From assembly GCA_050258555.1 (NCBI GenBank), contig JBLMZA010000138.1, forward strand, positions 1 to 14,200: a DNA stretch of 14,200 nucleotides. The letters run 5' to 3'. Of this stretch, positions 6,950 through 14,200 are shown piece by piece. The DNA is from CAISDA01 sp050258555. GTDB taxonomy: Bacteria > Bacteroidota > Ignavibacteria > UBA10030 > UBA8401. The first letter of the stretch is position 1; each line of letters starts with the position of its first letter. Below the pieces are notes generated by a model that was given only the letters and a program-made list of their open reading frames with translations, had not been told where the DNA came from and searched no databases. The position numbers and the translations under genes were made by a program.

Positions 6950-8709
6950 CAGAATCTTCCCCGCTCCACTTTCTGCCTGAGTGCAGGATTTGATGAATCC
7001 AGTTCAAGCGCTCGTTTCCAAAATTGTTGTGCCGACTCCATCTGGTTCAGCCGGGCGCACACATCGCCCATATGCTCCAGGACCGCCGCGCTCGAATCTC
7101 CGACATCGATCGCCTTTTTGATGTAGCGTTCGGCTTCCCGGTAGTTGCCGAGCTTGTACTGGATCCATCCGTATGTGTCGAGATACGACGCGTTGAGGGA
7201 ATCCTTCCCGACGGCTTCTCGCGACATGGCAAGCGCGCGCTCCAGCTGCTGTCCGCGTTCGGAAAGGCTGTAGGCGTAGTTGTTGAGCACGAGCGAATAA
7301 TGCGGATCGACCTTCAGCGCGCGTTCATACGCGGAGTCCGATTTCTGAAAGTTCTTCATCGCGTCATAGGCAAGCCCGAGCGAGGAAAGCGCATTGACGT
7401 CGTTCGGCTCGATCTCCAGCGCCCGCTCCAGCGCCACGGCGGCATCCATGTGGCGCTGCGCGCGGCTGTAGGCCAGCCCCAGAAGCAGATTGATCCGGAA
7501 ATCCTTCGGCAGCGACGCGCGCGCGCGCTCCATGGTCTGTATGGCTTCCGGAATTTTTTCCTGCTCGAAATAAAACCATCCCAACTGCCACCACGCTTCC
7601 GAATTCCAGTCGGCGGCCTTCACCGCGCTTTCCAGATATTTTTTGGCCGAGGCATAATCCTTCGTCGCGCGGCTCAAGACGCCGAGATAGAGCATCGGCC
7701 GGAAGTCCTTCGGGTATTCCTTGAGGAAGCGCTTGAACTGGGCGATCGTCTTCGGCACGACGGTCGAATCTTTCTGCGACTGCGCATAATAGGCCGAGGC
7801 GATCTTGAAGCGCGTATCGGCCGAGAGCGAATCGGATTTCAGGATGCGCTCGTATTCGGCCTCGGCCTTCGGCCATTCATTCTGGCGCGTGTAGACCTCG
7901 GCCAGCGCCCCGTGCAGATCCGCGTCCTTCGGATCGTCTGCGATGAGTTCGCGGTAGAGCACGCCGGCGGAATCGTACTTTTCCGCGTTGAAATACAGCT
8001 CGGCCATCGAGCGCTTCAGTGCCGCGTTGCCCGGATCGAGCTTCAAGAGTTCCTGGAAGGCCGAGAGCGCGCGGTCATAGCGCTGGAAGGCGGCCGAGAG
8101 TTCCGCCACGCGCAGGAGCACGTCCCAGGAGGGACCGTTGCGCCTCAGGATCCGTTCGTAGAGTTCGAGCGCCTGATGGGGATTCTTGCGCTCGGTCAAT
8201 TGCGCCAGCGCATAGGCGCTCTGCGTATGATTCGAATCGATGGCCAGAATGCGGCTGAACTGATCGGCGGCCAGATCGAGCTTCCCGGCATTGATGTAGA
8301 TGCCGGCCAGCGTCTCGCGGTAGGTCACGTTGGTCGAATCGAGGCTTACGGCCTCGCGCCCGTTTTCTGCGGCCAGGTCATGCTTGCGCAGCATCGAATA
8401 ATTCTTGGCCAGCGCGTAATACAGCGCCGGATCGCGGTCGTAGCGCAGCGCATCCTGATATTCGAGGATCGCCTGCGCATATTCGCCTTTCGATTCCTGG
8501 AGCGAGCCTTCGATGAAATGCTGCAGCGCCAGGTCCTTGCTCCGGTCGCTCAGGGCCTGCTCGATTGCCGACATGCGGACTTTCACCGGCTCATCGGCCG
8601 GTTTTTCGGAACCCGAGGATCCGGCGCATCCGGCGGCGGTCAGGCCGGCGGAGCATGCCGCAAGCACCACGAAGGCGCGCGCGACGATCAGATGTTTCAT
8701 TGATGTCAT
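6949..8709 (-). CDS. Tetratricopeptide-repeat (TPR) lipoprotein
   Basis: Predicted outer-membrane or periplasmic scaffold of 586 aa. The N-terminus is a lipoprotein signal with two candidate lipidation sites: LAAC (Cys19, the better consensus) and AAGC (Cys28). After a short linker the protein is almost entirely tandem TPR helices, about 15 repeats by eye, with typical spacing of W/L-x-x-L-G/A-x-x-Y, A-x-x-x-Y/F-E-R-A-L and a D-P/D-S-x-N boundary. TPR arrays hold protein complexes together and have no catalytic residues. Its end overlaps the DUF4292-like lipoprotein gene (TGATG) and that gene overlaps the EnvC-like gene, so the three probably work together in envelope or peptidoglycan maintenance. 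The start is uncertain: ATG 8709 or ATG 8700 (four residues in). Neither has a ribosome binding site, and a promoter-like element at 8714-8746 puts the transcript start almost at these codons. Confidence 0.85.
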   Translation of the reverse strand: MTSMKHLIVARAFVVLAACSAGLTAAGCAGSSGSEKPADEPVKVRMSAIEQALSDRSKDLALQHFIEGSLQESKGEYAQAILEYQDALRYDRDPALYYALAKNYSMLRKHDLAAENGREAVSLDSTNVTYRETLAGIYINAGKLDLAADQFSRILAIDSNHTQSAYALAQLTERKNPHQALELYERILRRNGPSWDVLLRVAELSAAFQRYDRALSAFQELLKLDPGNAALKRSMAELYFNAEKYDSAGVLYRELIADDPKDADLHGALAEVYTRQNEWPKAEAEYERILKSDSLSADTRFKIASAYYAQSQKDSTVVPKTIAQFKRFLKEYPKDFRPMLYLGVLSRATKDYASAKKYLESAVKAADWNSEAWWQLGWFYFEQEKIPEAIQTMERARASLPKDFRINLLLGLAYSRAQRHMDAAVALERALEIEPNDVNALSSLGLAYDAMKNFQKSDSAYERALKVDPHYSLVLNNYAYSLSERGQQLERALAMSREAVGKDSLNASYLDTYGWIQYKLGNYREAERYIKKAIDVGDSSAAVLEHMGDVCARLNQMESAQQFWKRALELDSSNPALRQKVERGRF

Positions 8710-8713
8710 ATTT

Positions 8714-8746
8714 AAAAATATAGGATATTACGTTCCAAGTTCCAAA
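8714..8746 (-). promoter_or_regulatory. Bacteroidetes-like promoter before the TPR gene
   Basis: On the minus strand TTTG (8746-8743) and TATATTTT (8722-8715) are separated by 20 bases, matching the Bacteroidetes -33/-7 layout (TTTG, about 20 bases, TAnnTTTG) except for the last base. The -33 side lies in a perfect tandem 7-base repeat, GTTCCAA twice on the + strand (8732-8745), and touches the stop codon of the upstream VWA gene. Predicted transcription would begin near 8708. Confidence 0.5.
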
Positions 8747-10912
8747 CTAGACCATGCCGCTGCGCTTGCGTATGAACCATTCGGCGCCCGCACAGAGGAT
8801 AATGACGGAAAAGAGCGCCGGCGCGTTCCACATGTCCAGTTCTTTTTCCGTGACCGTTTCCTTCGGCCTGAGAACAGGACTGGCCTTGAGGCGTTCAAAG
8901 AGCGAACGATACTCCTCCTGCCCGGCGTAGGCCCCGCCCGAGAGCGCGGCGATCTGGCGCATGAGCGTCGCATTGAGTTTCGTATCGGTGAATTCGAGCG
9001 ACTGCTCTCCCACCGTGAAGCGGCCGTGCACCGTGCCGATTGCCTGCCCGTTGAGCTGTGCCGAGGCACTGTAGGCGTATTCGCCTTCGGGGAGTCCCGC
9101 AAGGCTTCCTTCATAGCGCCCGGCGCCGGTCGAGTGCATCATGGTTTCGGTCTTCGCTTTCGAACGCTGCTCGACGGCCTCGATGCGTATATCGGCATTT
9201 TCCAGCGGATCCAATGTTTCGGTATAGGCCTGCCCGGAAAAACTCACCGCTTCGCCCTGCGAGAACAGCTCGCGGTCGGGTTCCACGCGCAGCCGTCTGT
9301 CTTCTTCGCGCACCGAGAGCCAGCGCGATGCGGTCGAAAACCAGGACGTGAAGAAGCGTTCGGTTTCGGCGCTCGCGCCTGCCAGAAGCTTCCAGCGCGC
9401 GATGCCGTAGCCCAAAATCGCCGCCGACTTCCGGCGCCCGACAGAGCTCGAGACGATCAGCGGCACCGAGAGCGGCACGCCCTGCATCTTCATCGTGGCC
9501 AGCACGGTGGCTTCGGGCTTCGCCTTGAAGACCCCGAGCGTCGAATATATCGGCGGAAGCTTTTCCCAGATCGCGGCGCTGCGCTGCGCCGTCACCAGTT
9601 CATTGGATTGCTGCGAGGGGGGAATCGATGCCACGACCGGCTGTTCGTCGATGCGCGAGCCGGGCGCGACCGTAAAAGGAAGCACCGGCGTGAGCACAGA
9701 GAGTTTGGCAAGGTCGATCATGCGGCCGGCAATGAACAACACCGGCACCTGTTTTGCTTCCACCGCCTGAAGCACCGTCTGAAGATTCTGTGCCGTCGTC
9801 TGGCTTGTGGGAAATCCCACAAGGACGATGCAGTCGGCAGCGGACGCCGCGGCTGTCAGGGATTGGGAGGTTTTCTCTCCTCTGAGCCGTCCGTCGGGCG
9901 TCTGATAAAAAATCACCGGCTCGCCGTTTCTATCTTCCTCCAGCGTCTGCATCACGGCCGCGGCATCCGCTCCCGGAGCGCCGGCGATGACCACCGTGCG
10001 AAGTTTGTTCGAGAGCACCTTCACCATGAACGAGCGCGCATTGTTCTTTTCCGTCGCTTCGCCCGGAAGCGGATCGACGCGCACGGTCAGTTTTTTCATG
10101 CCCTCGGTCTTCGGCATATAGGTCAGACGAAGCGGGTACTCCGACGCCTCTTCCTGGGAGGATGCAAGAGAGAGCAAGCGTTCATCGATCTGGCGTCCTT
10201 CTTCAAAGAGCCGCACGCGCACCTGCCCGCCCGCATAACCGGTTGATTTCACGACGGCATCGACCGGCACCGAGGATTCTACATAGGCGATCGCATTGCC
10301 CGAGGCCTTCATAACGGCGACATCCTTCTGTTCGCTCGAGTCGCCGATGCCGACGGTGTAGATGGGAATCGCCGAGCGCTCGGCTTCGGAAAGCGGATTG
10401 GCGCCCGTGTTGTAGGCGCCGTCGCTGACAAGCACGATGGCCGAAGGCCTCTCTTCATGCCGGGAAAGCAGCGATGCAAGCGCCGAGGACAGATCGGTCG
10501 ATGCGCCGTTCATGACGAGCGAATCGGGCGCGGCATGGGAAAGCGACGGATCGATCCGGTAGCGCTCGATGTCGGCATCGGAAGAAAGACGGTCCCATTC
10601 GGGATCGGCGAAGATCGCGCGCAAGATCGCTTCGCGGTTTCCTTTTTTGTCGGCGAGCGTCATCGAAAGCGAATTATCGGCCACAAGCGCGATGCGCGGC
10701 CGCTCCTCTTCCGTGCGCCTCAGTCGCAGGAGCGGTTCGGCAATGAGAATGAGAAGAAGCACGAGCGTCGAAGCGCGCAAGAGCGCCAGCACCGTCTTTT
10801 TTGCGGTACTGACCGGAGGGATGGTCGTGCGATAGGACCAGAAGGAAAGCGCCGCAGCCAGTGCCGCCAGCGCCAGAAGCACAAACCAGTGTATGTGCGA
10901 TGTGAAACTCAC
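8747..10912 (-). CDS. VWA-domain membrane protein with glutamine-amidotransferase-like segment
   Basis: Inner-membrane protein of 721 aa resembling large BatA-type or 'VWA domain-containing' proteins of Bacteroidota; the precise function is unknown. Two N-terminal membrane helices (about 8-26 and 41-60) precede a von Willebrand A domain (about 73-205) with an intact MIDAS metal site: D79-x-S81-x-S83 in DNSLSM, Thr139 in ASTDLSSAL and Asp164 in VSDGAYN. Beta-sandwich-like (CARDB-type) sequence follows at about 205-298. Residues 304-400 (RTVVIAGAPGADAAAV, CIVLVGFP) look like the non-catalytic class I amidotransferase fold common in this architecture. A further sandwich region leads to a final membrane helix (about 694-713) and a basic tail. 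Translation begins with GTG at 10912; GTGA overlaps the stop of the protease gene, so the two are translationally coupled. The stop lies 37 bases before the TPR gene. Confidence 0.83.
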   Translation of the reverse strand: MSFTSHIHWFVLLALAALAAALSFWSYRTTIPPVSTAKKTVLALLRASTLVLLLILIAEPLLRLRRTEEERPRIALVADNSLSMTLADKKGNREAILRAIFADPEWDRLSSDADIERYRIDPSLSHAAPDSLVMNGASTDLSSALASLLSRHEERPSAIVLVSDGAYNTGANPLSEAERSAIPIYTVGIGDSSEQKDVAVMKASGNAIAYVESSVPVDAVVKSTGYAGGQVRVRLFEEGRQIDERLLSLASSQEEASEYPLRLTYMPKTEGMKKLTVRVDPLPGEATEKNNARSFMVKVLSNKLRTVVIAGAPGADAAAVMQTLEEDRNGEPVIFYQTPDGRLRGEKTSQSLTAAASAADCIVLVGFPTSQTTAQNLQTVLQAVEAKQVPVLFIAGRMIDLAKLSVLTPVLPFTVAPGSRIDEQPVVASIPPSQQSNELVTAQRSAAIWEKLPPIYSTLGVFKAKPEATVLATMKMQGVPLSVPLIVSSSVGRRKSAAILGYGIARWKLLAGASAETERFFTSWFSTASRWLSVREEDRRLRVEPDRELFSQGEAVSFSGQAYTETLDPLENADIRIEAVEQRSKAKTETMMHSTGAGRYEGSLAGLPEGEYAYSASAQLNGQAIGTVHGRFTVGEQSLEFTDTKLNATLMRQIAALSGGAYAGQEEYRSLFERLKASPVLRPKETVTEKELDMWNAPALFSVIILCAGAEWFIRKRSGMV

Positions 10913-12969
10913 CGGACGAGGACCATCTTTCGGGTTTCGGAAAATTCAGGCGTACGGATCGAATAGAAATAGATGCCGCTTGAAACGGCCGAGGCATCCC
11001 AGACGGCGGAATAAAAGCCCGCCGGTTTTTCCTCATCGACCAATTGCGCCATGCGCCGGCCCAGTATGTCATAGACCGTGACGGACACCCGCGTCGGATG
11101 CGTGAGGCCGTAGCGGATTGTCGTGCGCGCGTTGAAGGGATTGGGAAAATTCTGCAAGAGCACGAATGATTCGGGCAGAGGAGCCGTGAGGCGTCCGGGC
11201 TGCATCTTCGAATCATAGAGAATGCCGGGAGCGCCGGCAGGCAGCGTGCGCGATGCGCCGCTTTCATCGCGCGCGCTCACATAAAAATGCGTCGCCGTGC
11301 GGGGAAGCGTGAACCGGTAGATGCCGCCCGAGGCCGGCACCGATTCCGGAAGAAGCGACGAGCGTGTGAGCACGCCCGACTGAAACGTCCTGCCTGTATC
11401 CGTCGAATAGTAATAGCGAAGCGAATCGGGCACCAATGCCGATGTCGAAAGGATGTGCACCGAGATCGTCGTCGAACTGTCGGCATTGGCCTGGCTCGAG
11501 AGCTGTGCGCTGATGAGGAGTCCCTTGGCCATGAGCGCCTTGTAGGCATCGATGATGCCCCACCCGATTGAATTATTGGGACTCGCGGCGTTCGAGGCCG
11601 TCTGCCGCAGATAATCGCGCACCTCGATCGGCGTCAGTTCGGGCCTGGCCGAAAGAAGCAGCGCCGCGGCGCCTGCCGCGAGCGGCGTGGCAAGCGACGT
11701 GCCGTTGGCGGCGGTATAGGAGGACTGGCTTGTCGATGATGTCTGCGCGCAGATATCGGCCACGCCGCGCGTCGAAATATCGGGCTTGATGCGTCCGTCG
11801 CTTGTGGGACCGACGGAACTGAATCCCGCCACATCCCCCTGCGCTGTCACCGCGCCCACGCTGATGATGCTGTCGGCATCGGCCGGAGAGGTGAGATAAT
11901 GCCAGCTCTTGTTGCCTTCATTGCCCATCGAGACGCAGACGACGACGCCCTTGCGGGCGGCAACGGCCGCGGCCTTCGTCGTCACGGCCGTGCGTCCGTT
12001 CATATCCTGGTATGTGTAGCTGCGCTGTCCCGCGTCGAACTCGTTGTAGCCGAGCGAGCTCGAGACGACCTCGGCCCCGCTGCGCTCGAGCCATTCCAGT
12101 CCCGCCACCCAATGATCCTCTTCGCTGTTGAGCTCTTGCGGAACGTATTCCGTCTTGCCCAACAGGAATGAGGCGCCGAAGGCCGGACCGATGAGCTGGC
12201 CCGGCATGTACCCTCCGAGCGTCGACATGGTCATGGTGCCGTGCTCATCCTGGTTGGCGGCGTCTCCGGCCTGGTTGGCCGTGACGTTGTCATTCTGTAT
12301 GAAGTCGCGCTCGGCGATGACATGGAGATTCTTCAGCGACTCATGGAGCTTCCAGCGGAAGCCCGTATCGAGCATGCCGACGATGACGCCGCGCCCGGTG
12401 ATATCGAGCTCGTGAAGCATCGGCACATTGATCTGCGCAGACTGGGCAAGAGACGGACCGTAATCGAGCACGGCCTGGCCCGAGCGGACGCCGGGCGATT
12501 TCTGAAGCAGCACATCCGACGCCGCGCCCGGTGTGAGCGAATCTCCCCGATAGCGCTCGACGCGTTCAAGACGGCTCACGCTCGGAAGCAGCCGCACAGA
12601 TGCCCGCTGTGTTTCATTCAGGCGCACGCTCACGGCATTGAGCCAGCGCGATTCCACAAGCGGCGTAATCCCCTGGCGCTTCAAGGCCTCGATGTATTCG
12701 GGCGCAACGGGAAGATCGGCTTCATCCAATAGTCCGGAGCCGCCGTTTGCGGCGCCTGGAGCGGCACTTCGCAGAAGACGGCGCTTCATCGACTCTTCGG
12801 AAATGCCGAGCGCGCGCGCTTGCGCTTTCTGCGACGCGGCACTCTTCGAAAGAACGCTGGTACGGGAGCTTCCCTTGTCCCGGAAGTAGATCCAGTATTT
12901 TTCCTGCGCCTGGAGCGTGAGCGCGCACGTCATGAGAAAAAAAATGGCGTATCGCATCATAGTTTTCAT
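10909..12969 (-). CDS. Subtilisin-like serine protease with T9SS C-terminal sorting domain
   Basis: Secreted S8-family protease. From ATG 12969 (686 aa) it has a signal peptide (MRYAIFFLMTCALTLQAQ, cleaved near QAQ/E), a propeptide-like region (about 23-165) and a catalytic domain (about 185-485). The triad is complete: Asp201 in GMLDTGF, His243 in DEHGTMT, Ser425 in NGTSLATP, with oxyanion Asn350 in MGNEG. After a linker or beta domain, the last ~85 residues are a Por/type IX sorting domain: LLQNFPNPFNARTTIRYGL, VTVYDILGR, GFYSAVWDA, SSGIYFYSI and terminal KMVLVR. This predicts export through the outer membrane by T9SS. A longer ORF reaches 13038, but ATG 12969 begins a proper signal peptide and the best promoter in the region lies between the two. 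ATG 12960 and 12957 are also possible. It overlaps the VWA gene by four bases. Confidence 0.92.
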   Translation of the reverse strand: MKTMMRYAIFFLMTCALTLQAQEKYWIYFRDKGSSRTSVLSKSAASQKAQARALGISEESMKRRLLRSAAPGAANGGSGLLDEADLPVAPEYIEALKRQGITPLVESRWLNAVSVRLNETQRASVRLLPSVSRLERVERYRGDSLTPGAASDVLLQKSPGVRSGQAVLDYGPSLAQSAQINVPMLHELDITGRGVIVGMLDTGFRWKLHESLKNLHVIAERDFIQNDNVTANQAGDAANQDEHGTMTMSTLGGYMPGQLIGPAFGASFLLGKTEYVPQELNSEEDHWVAGLEWLERSGAEVVSSSLGYNEFDAGQRSYTYQDMNGRTAVTTKAAAVAARKGVVVCVSMGNEGNKSWHYLTSPADADSIISVGAVTAQGDVAGFSSVGPTSDGRIKPDISTRGVADICAQTSSTSQSSYTAANGTSLATPLAAGAAALLLSARPELTPIEVRDYLRQTASNAASPNNSIGWGIIDAYKALMAKGLLISAQLSSQANADSSTTISVHILSTSALVPDSLRYYYSTDTGRTFQSGVLTRSSLLPESVPASGGIYRFTLPRTATHFYVSARDESGASRTLPAGAPGILYDSKMQPGRLTAPLPESFVLLQNFPNPFNARTTIRYGLTHPTRVSVTVYDILGRRMAQLVDEEKPAGFYSAVWDASAVSSGIYFYSIRTPEFSETRKMVLVR

Positions 12970-12978
12970 TATCTTTAC

Positions 12979-13008
12979 AATATACTTAAAAGTCCGTTGG
13001 GATGTCAA
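12979..13008 (-). promoter_or_regulatory. Promoter for the protease operon
   Basis: On the minus strand a perfect TTGACA (13008-13003) is followed after 18 bases by TATATT (12984-12979, 5 of 6 to the -10 consensus). Predicted transcription starts near 12972, only a few bases before ATG 12969 and about a dozen before ATG 12960, giving a leaderless or almost leaderless message. Confidence 0.6.
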
Positions 13009-13106
13009 TTTCTCAGTCGCTTCCCCTATACCGTACAACGTCCGCAGTGCCAGGCGAATTCCGAATGCCCGAGAGGCCGATCCGACAGGACGCTCATGCA
13101 GGGTTC

Positions 13107-14200
13107 ATGAAGCGCCGCAGAAGTCCTGCCATGCTCCGGCACGTCCTCCTGGCGCTCTGTGCCTTCAGCATGTGCGCGCAGTCCCAGGACGCTCCTGCGC
13201 GCGCATGGCCGGGCCTGCACGGCGACCGCGATTCAAACCGCGTTGCGCTCGGCTTCGATCACAACGTCTACACGTATTTCTGGAATCTGGGCATCGCCTA
13301 CGGTCTGGAAAGCCCGGCGACATCGATGCGGCTGTTCAACGGCTCGACGCGTTCGCTCATGAAACAGTCGACGGAAACGGTGCGCGATGCGAACACGTTC
13401 TCCTTCAGCATTCTTCAGCGGCTCGGCGCTCCGGTCGGCGTGCGCTTCGATGCGCAGTCATTTTTCACCTCCGACAATCAGTCCTCTTCCACCGGCACCA
13501 CAGGACAGCATTCGGCATCGGCCGGCATCGCCTTCCAGCCCTTCGATCGCATTTCGGTGGCGCCGATGCTCGGCGCCCGCATCGACAAGCAGCAGGAGTA
13601 CAGAGATGACGGCCCGCTCTACCAGCTCTTTGTCGACACCGACACGCTCGATCTGGAAGGCTACCGGACGCTCGGCGCGCTGCACGTCACGGAAAGCGAT
13701 CTTTCCCCAAGGCGCTTCAGAAACGACAACGCCGATCTCTCTGTGCTGAAGGAATTCGCTCCCGGCTCGCTTGACTCGCTGCGCATCCGCTGGGTAAAGA
13801 ACCGCTGGGACTTCTACATCCCGGCCGACAACATCGTCAAGGAAACCTTCGGCGTGGCGTCGAATATCCGCTCCAGAAGCGAAGACGGCTACGGACTCAC
13901 GAACACGCTGCAGTACGGAGCCGAGGGTCCTCTGGCCATGCGCTTATTGACGACGCTCGAGAGCCGCACGATCACCAATGCCTACCGCTACCAGGCCGTG
14001 AGCGTGCTCTCTTCGATTCCCTTCACGACGAATGTGCGGGAGCTGCGGCTCGAAGCGGGCCTGGCCGCGCTCTACAGGACCGATGAGACCGAAACGAGCA
14101 TCGGATTTTTCCTTGGCGAGCGCGATGAAAAGCATACGATCGAAACCCTCTCCGGCGTCGACAAGGTCTTTCAGCAGCAGCGCGCGCGCCAGGAGCAGCG
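13107..14200 (+). CDS. Exported protein, possible outer-membrane beta-barrel (partial, runs off the end)
   Basis: An open frame from ATG 13107 runs without a stop to the window edge, giving 364 complete codons; the C-terminus is missing. I do not recognise a family. The start encodes a clear signal peptide: basic MKRRR, hydrophobic LRHVLLALCAFSMCAQ, cleavage near Ala-Gln. A second ATG at 13131 would also work; CAGGG (13099-13103) is a weak, close ribosome binding site for the first. The mature part alternates polar and hydrophobic residues with many aromatic and Gly positions (VALGFDHNVYTYFWNLGIAYG, split by turns; VRELRLEAGLAALYR; TETSIGFFLGERD), which suggests antiparallel beta strands of an outer-membrane barrel. 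A rather polar central section contains SLRIRWVKNRWDFYIP. It is transcribed divergently from the T9SS protease gene with 137 bases between starts. Codon use matches the neighbours. Confidence 0.6.
   Translation, partial: MKRRRSPAMLRHVLLALCAFSMCAQSQDAPARAWPGLHGDRDSNRVALGFDHNVYTYFWNLGIAYGLESPATSMRLFNGSTRSLMKQSTETVRDANTFSFSILQRLGAPVGVRFDAQSFFTSDNQSSSTGTTGQHSASAGIAFQPFDRISVAPMLGARIDKQQEYRDDGPLYQLFVDTDTLDLEGYRTLGALHVTESDLSPRRFRNDNADLSVLKEFAPGSLDSLRIRWVKNRWDFYIPADNIVKETFGVASNIRSRSEDGYGLTNTLQYGAEGPLAMRLLTTLESRTITNAYRYQAVSVLSSIPFTTNVRELRLEAGLAALYRTDETETSIGFFLGERDEKHTIETLSGVDKVFQQQRARQEQ

Noticed and set aside
7024..8703. 559-codon open frame antisense to the TPR gene
   Set aside because: It mirrors the TPR gene almost end to end, has no ribosome binding site or domain, and shows the shadow composition of GC-rich DNA.
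8513..10246. 577-codon + strand open frame over the VWA gene
   Set aside because: The minus strand encodes clear VWA motifs and membrane helices; the + product is Arg/His-rich without recognisable structure.
13009..13106. Possible promoter for the divergent + strand gene (TATACC at 13027)
   Set aside because: No -35 or -33 box at a suitable distance was found, so the promoter is not called.
12917..13609. 230-codon + strand frame across the divergent promoter region
   Set aside because: It starts inside the protease gene and reads through the promoter in a different frame from the signal-peptide-bearing gene at 13107.

Overview
The window (about 60% G+C by eye, ordinary bacterial coding density) looks chromosomal and comes from the FCB superphylum. 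Chlorobiota/Ignavibacteria/Kapabacteria-type or a related Bacteroidota lineage is the best guess. Three things point there: a secreted protease ending in a Por/type IX secretion (T9SS) sorting domain with the 'NFPNPFN' signature; a TPR lipoprotein, DUF4292-like lipoprotein and EnvC-like M23 protein in tandem, an order familiar from Bacteroidota-type genomes; and candidate promoters with a Bacteroidetes-like TTTG / TAnnTTT pattern. The taxonomic call is inference. No tRNA, rRNA, CRISPR array, insertion sequence or phage gene was seen.

Region 1 (1-3490, + strand) is the kdpD-kdpE two-component system: a full-length KdpD potassium/turgor sensor kinase and the KdpE response regulator, closed by a GC-rich hairpin. 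kdpFABC would be expected upstream but is not in the window.

Region 2 (3491-3919, + strand) is an A+T-richer spacer. It carries tandem TTTTAAC-type direct repeats spaced like OmpR/PhoB-family operators, a hairpin, a very strong ribosome binding site and a small unrecognised single-pass membrane protein of 88 residues. This is the least ordinary part of the window.

Region 3 (3903-12969, - strand) is a convergent run of six genes. In transcription order they are a T9SS-exported subtilisin-like protease, a VWA-domain membrane protein, a TPR lipoprotein, a DUF4292/LolA-LolB-like lipoprotein, an EnvC-like degenerate M23 factor and a secreted alpha/beta hydrolase. Four-base (GTGA) or one-base (TGATG, TAATG) overlaps join protease to VWA protein and TPR to DUF4292 to EnvC. 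A second promoter appears to lie in the 37-base gap before the TPR gene. All six products are predicted to act in or beyond the inner membrane, so this is an envelope/secretion neighbourhood.

Region 4 (13107 to the end, + strand) is the divergent start of a signal-peptide-bearing protein that runs off the window, probably an outer-membrane barrel or other periplasmic protein. Nothing here is a clear new defence or biosynthetic system. The most testable novelty is the small membrane protein with its putative operator beside kdpDE.
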